A stretch of DNA of 33,800 bases. Origin: an uncultured Saprospiraceae bacterium (GTDB lineage Bacteria; Bacteroidota; Bacteroidia; Chitinophagales; Saprospiraceae). A program made the translations under genes and the position numbers. Under the pieces are notes generated by a model. That model searched no databases, was not told where the DNA came from, and saw nothing but the letters and a program-made list of their open reading frames with translations. Shown in pieces: positions 31,391-33,800 of the stretch. Location: contig CALFWZ010000089.1 of assembly GCA_937928405.1 (NCBI GenBank), positions 1 through 33,800 on the forward strand, read 5' to 3'. Position 1 is the stretch's first letter. Each line of letters begins with the position of its first letter.

Positions 31391-33800
31391 ATGACGTTTA
31401 GACCAATAATTATTTTCTGCTTTCTATTATTTTCCGTCGTACAATTGTCGGCCCAGCGGGCGTTTCCTATCAAGGTTAATAATCTATGGGGGCTAATGGA
31501 TGCCGATGGAGAAATCATCATCACACCCACTTACGAAGCGGTAGGAGAGTTTAAAAAATTTGGTTATGCAGTGATGCAACGTGCCCAGAAGGTGGGCGTC
31601 ATTAATGAGTTTGGTCGTGAGGTGATAGCGCCCCGTTATCAAGATATAAAAGTCTTAGACTCCACGCTCTTTGCCGTGATGTTGGAGGAGGATTGGATGG
31701 TCATTGATTTGAAGGAAGCCATTATTCTAGAAAAGGGGTATGAGCGAGTCCAAATTTGGTCAAAAAAATATTTAGGCTATCGACAAAATGGTAAATGGGG
31801 TGTCCGTGCGATCAATGGTGATCCGATTATTTCCCCTACTTATGAAGATCTCAGCTATTTGCCTAGCGGTTATTTCCAGTCTGTTATGGGCGATCAATAT
31901 GGCTTATTGACAGAAAAAGGGAAGGTGATTCTTCTACCGGAGTATGACCAGATTCAGGCTGTGGGCGACAGTCTATTCTTTTGTCGTCAAAAAAATAATT
32001 GGGGGGCCGTGAATCAACGAGGCATCCAGGTTGTTCCGGTAGCTTATCAACAATACGACAAAATTTCCGATCATTTTTATCGCTTAAGGAAAGACAAAAA
32101 TATTTTCGCTTATGCCGTTGCAACGGAATCCCTGATCACTGGAGCGGACTATGATGATTTTTATCCCTTTTCTAAAGATAAAATCCTTTGTAAAAAAGAT
32201 CGAATGCTGGGTTTATTAAATGCGTCAGGCGATGAAATTTTACCAGCTGCCTATAATGAAATACAACCCTTTGGTGAGGATACCTACCGCTTCCGTCGAG
32301 GACCCGGCTGGGGAATTATTTCTGGAGCACAAGAGATCATCTTATCGGCAGAATTTTCTTGGATAGGACGTCCGAACAACTCCAATACCGCCTTGGTACG
32401 AAACGGCGGTGCTTTTGGCGTGATTGATATGAACGGAAATCTTAAAATTCCAACTGAGTATGATCGGATAGAATGGAACGGAAACCAAGCCCGAGCATTT
32501 AAAGGGGAAGCTTTAAAACTGTATGATTTTGACGAAAATGGAAGCGAGCAGTCTAGTAGTGAGTTTAAAAAACATTTTACGATTACTATCGGTGCCCAGC
32601 GTCCCTCGCAAATTACCATGCCGACATTAATGGATGACCCAGACTTTGCTTTGGAAAATTTTGAGTGGTTTTACTCTTCTCCGGATGATAAATGGGGACT
32701 ACGAAAATTAACTGATGGTAGTATACAAATCGAACCGGCTTTTCATACGATTCGAGTCGAGCGTCGATATAATTTGACGGTAGTAGGAATTGAAAATTAT
32801 AACCATTATAATTTTGAAAAAACACATTACCGGTTTGATATGGTTTATGGTATTGTGAATAATGAAATTGGACGATTAGTAACCACACCGGATATGTTGG
32901 ATATTCGACTGTCGGATTTTTCTAATGGCAGTCAGGTGGCAAGATGTGTTTTTGCTAGTGGACGACATGGATTGATGAGTAATAATCCTATCGGTAAAAT
33001 GGTTAAAAAAGATTATGCTTATATCGGTGATTTTCATGATGGCGTCGCTCGGATGAGTATCAAAGGTCAGCTATCTGGAAAACTTAAAGCTGGTCGAGAC
33101 CATCTTGAAAACCTAAATGAATATTTGGACAAATTGATGTCTAATAACTATATGGTAGACTATACACTCTACGATCAGGAATTTGAAACCCAGGCCGGTT
33201 TAGTTTGTGAGGGGTGTGAGTTTGGGTATGTAGATACACTTGGAAATGTAGTCGTACAACCTCAGTTTTCAGTGGCAGAAAATTTCGTCAACGAAGTTGG
33301 AATTGTGAAAGCAGGAAAAAAATGGGGCATGGTCGATGCCAATGGAAAGATGTTAATTCCTTGTAAGTTTGATCGAGTAGATTTTTTAGAAAATACCGAT
33401 AATAAGATTATTAGAATTTCCAATAATAGTCAACGATATGGCGTAATTGATACATTAGGAGAAGTGGTTGTTGATTTAAAATATGACGAAATAGGTATTT
33501 TTAAAGAAGGTCGCCTAGCCGTTAAGCGGAAAGGTAAATGGGGATTTGTAGATCCTTCCGGTCGGGAGATTATTCCTTGTCGCTACTCAAAAGTAAATGA
33601 TTTTTCCAATAAATTGGCTTCTGTTAAATTAGGTCGAAAGTGGGGTTTTATTGATCAGCAGGGCAAGGTGGTCATTGATTTTAAATATCGAGAAGTTGGG
33701 AATTTTTGTGATGGCCTGGCTTGGGTAGCTACGATTAAAGGTGTGGGATATATTGACTTAAAAGGAACATTAGCCATCCCATTGAAATTTAGCAAGGCCT
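31391..33800 (+). CDS. Secreted WG-repeat protein (copy 2), cut by the window end
   Basis: An open frame of 803 codons from the ATG at 31391 with no stop before base 33800, so the C-terminus is missing. Sec signal of about 22 residues (FLLFSVVQLSAQ). WG repeats run through most of it: NLWGLMDADGEIIITPTYE, then KVGVINEFGREVIAPRY near 50-75. The most regular units lie at the end: KKWGMVDANGKMLIPCKF, GKWGFVDPSGREIIPCRY and RKWGFIDQQGKVVIDFKY. A central part (about 365-600) is more degenerate and holds a CEGCEFG pair of cysteines near 609-612. It is a longer relative of the gene at 22764. Such arrays are thought to act in protein or ligand binding; no enzyme domain is seen in the visible part. 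Confidence 0.9.
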   Translation, partial: MTFRPIIIFCFLLFSVVQLSAQRAFPIKVNNLWGLMDADGEIIITPTYEAVGEFKKFGYAVMQRAQKVGVINEFGREVIAPRYQDIKVLDSTLFAVMLEEDWMVIDLKEAIILEKGYERVQIWSKKYLGYRQNGKWGVRAINGDPIISPTYEDLSYLPSGYFQSVMGDQYGLLTEKGKVILLPEYDQIQAVGDSLFFCRQKNNWGAVNQRGIQVVPVAYQQYDKISDHFYRLRKDKNIFAYAVATESLITGADYDDFYPFSKDKILCKKDRMLGLLNASGDEILPAAYNEIQPFGEDTYRFRRGPGWGIISGAQEIILSAEFSWIGRPNNSNTALVRNGGAFGVIDMNGNLKIPTEYDRIEWNGNQARAFKGEALKLYDFDENGSEQSSSEFKKHFTITIGAQRPSQITMPTLMDDPDFALENFEWFYSSPDDKWGLRKLTDGSIQIEPAFHTIRVERRYNLTVVGIENYNHYNFEKTHYRFDMVYGIVNNEIGRLVTTPDMLDIRLSDFSNGSQVARCVFASGRHGLMSNNPIGKMVKKDYAYIGDFHDGVARMSIKGQLSGKLKAGRDHLENLNEYLDKLMSNNYMVDYTLYDQEFETQAGLVCEGCEFGYVDTLGNVVVQPQFSVAENFVNEVGIVKAGKKWGMVDANGKMLIPCKFDRVDFLENTDNKIIRISNNSQRYGVIDTLGEVVVDLKYDEIGIFKEGRLAVKRKGKWGFVDPSGREIIPCRYSKVNDFSNKLASVKLGRKWGFIDQQGKVVIDFKYREVGNFCDGLAWVATIKGVGYIDLKGTLAIPLKFSKA

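Noticed and set aside
32284..32888. Minus-strand frames within the second WG-repeat gene
   Set aside because: Antisense shadows; the plus-strand frame is open for 803 codons with clear WG repeats.

Overview
The window reads as AT-rich chromosomal DNA from a member of the Bacteroidota, most likely a Saprospirales-like (Saprospiraceae/Lewinellaceae) bacterium. The phylum call rests on several kinds of gene: tandem DUF6089-type outer-membrane proteins, WG-repeat secreted proteins, a DUF4856 lipoprotein, a TonB-dependent receptor with an N-terminal carboxypeptidase-regulatory-like domain, and many Sec or lipoprotein signals. It also rests on good matches to the Bacteroidota promoter (TTTG at -33, TAnnTTTG at -7, spacer about 20). 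The order-level call is an inference. I see no rRNA, tRNA, CRISPR array, insertion sequence or phage gene.

Layout. 1-4260: the start of a minus-strand gene that leaves the window, malate:quinone oxidoreductase (mqo), an SH3-type lipoprotein and a small outer-membrane barrel. 4340-10959 (minus strand): an iron-type uptake cluster of DUF4856 lipoprotein, imelysin-like lipoprotein, HTTM/vitamin-K-dependent gamma-carboxylase-like membrane protein and FecA-like TonB-dependent receptor. It has two promoters, each followed by the same palindromic operator. 11041-12768: a secreted subtilisin-family protease with terminators. 13018-15136: two paralogous DUF6089-type outer-membrane proteins, each with its own intrinsic terminator. 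15204-20853: RecQ helicase, a GT4-type glycosyltransferase, a DUF2461 protein and an M48 metalloprotease lipoprotein. 21263-24638: a PLP-dependent group II decarboxylase and a WG-repeat secreted protein. 24639-29785: a long non-coding stretch, then a 1501-residue secreted beta-rich protein of unknown function, then a terminator. 29895-33800: a small secreted protein, a DinB-fold protein and a second, longer WG-repeat protein cut by the window end.

How the parts work together. The clearest unit is the iron-type cluster. DUF4856 has its own promoter, while imelysin, HTTM and the receptor follow a second promoter with gaps of 15 and 6 bases. The shared operator implies co-regulation, probably by metal. 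The HTTM protein keeps the Lys and His that correspond to catalytic residues of gamma-glutamyl carboxylase, so the cluster may contain a real quinol-dependent modifying enzyme.

The second striking signal is not a gene. It is a family of 8-bp-period arrays built on TCAAC/GTTGA and placed at gene edges. TCAAC lies on the coding strand just 5' of mqo and of the decarboxylase. GTTGA lies on the coding strand 3' of mqo, 3' of the M48 protease, and across the stop codon of the TonB receptor. Other hairpin-rich repeats lie at 1841-1932, 18380-18505 and 20876-20940.
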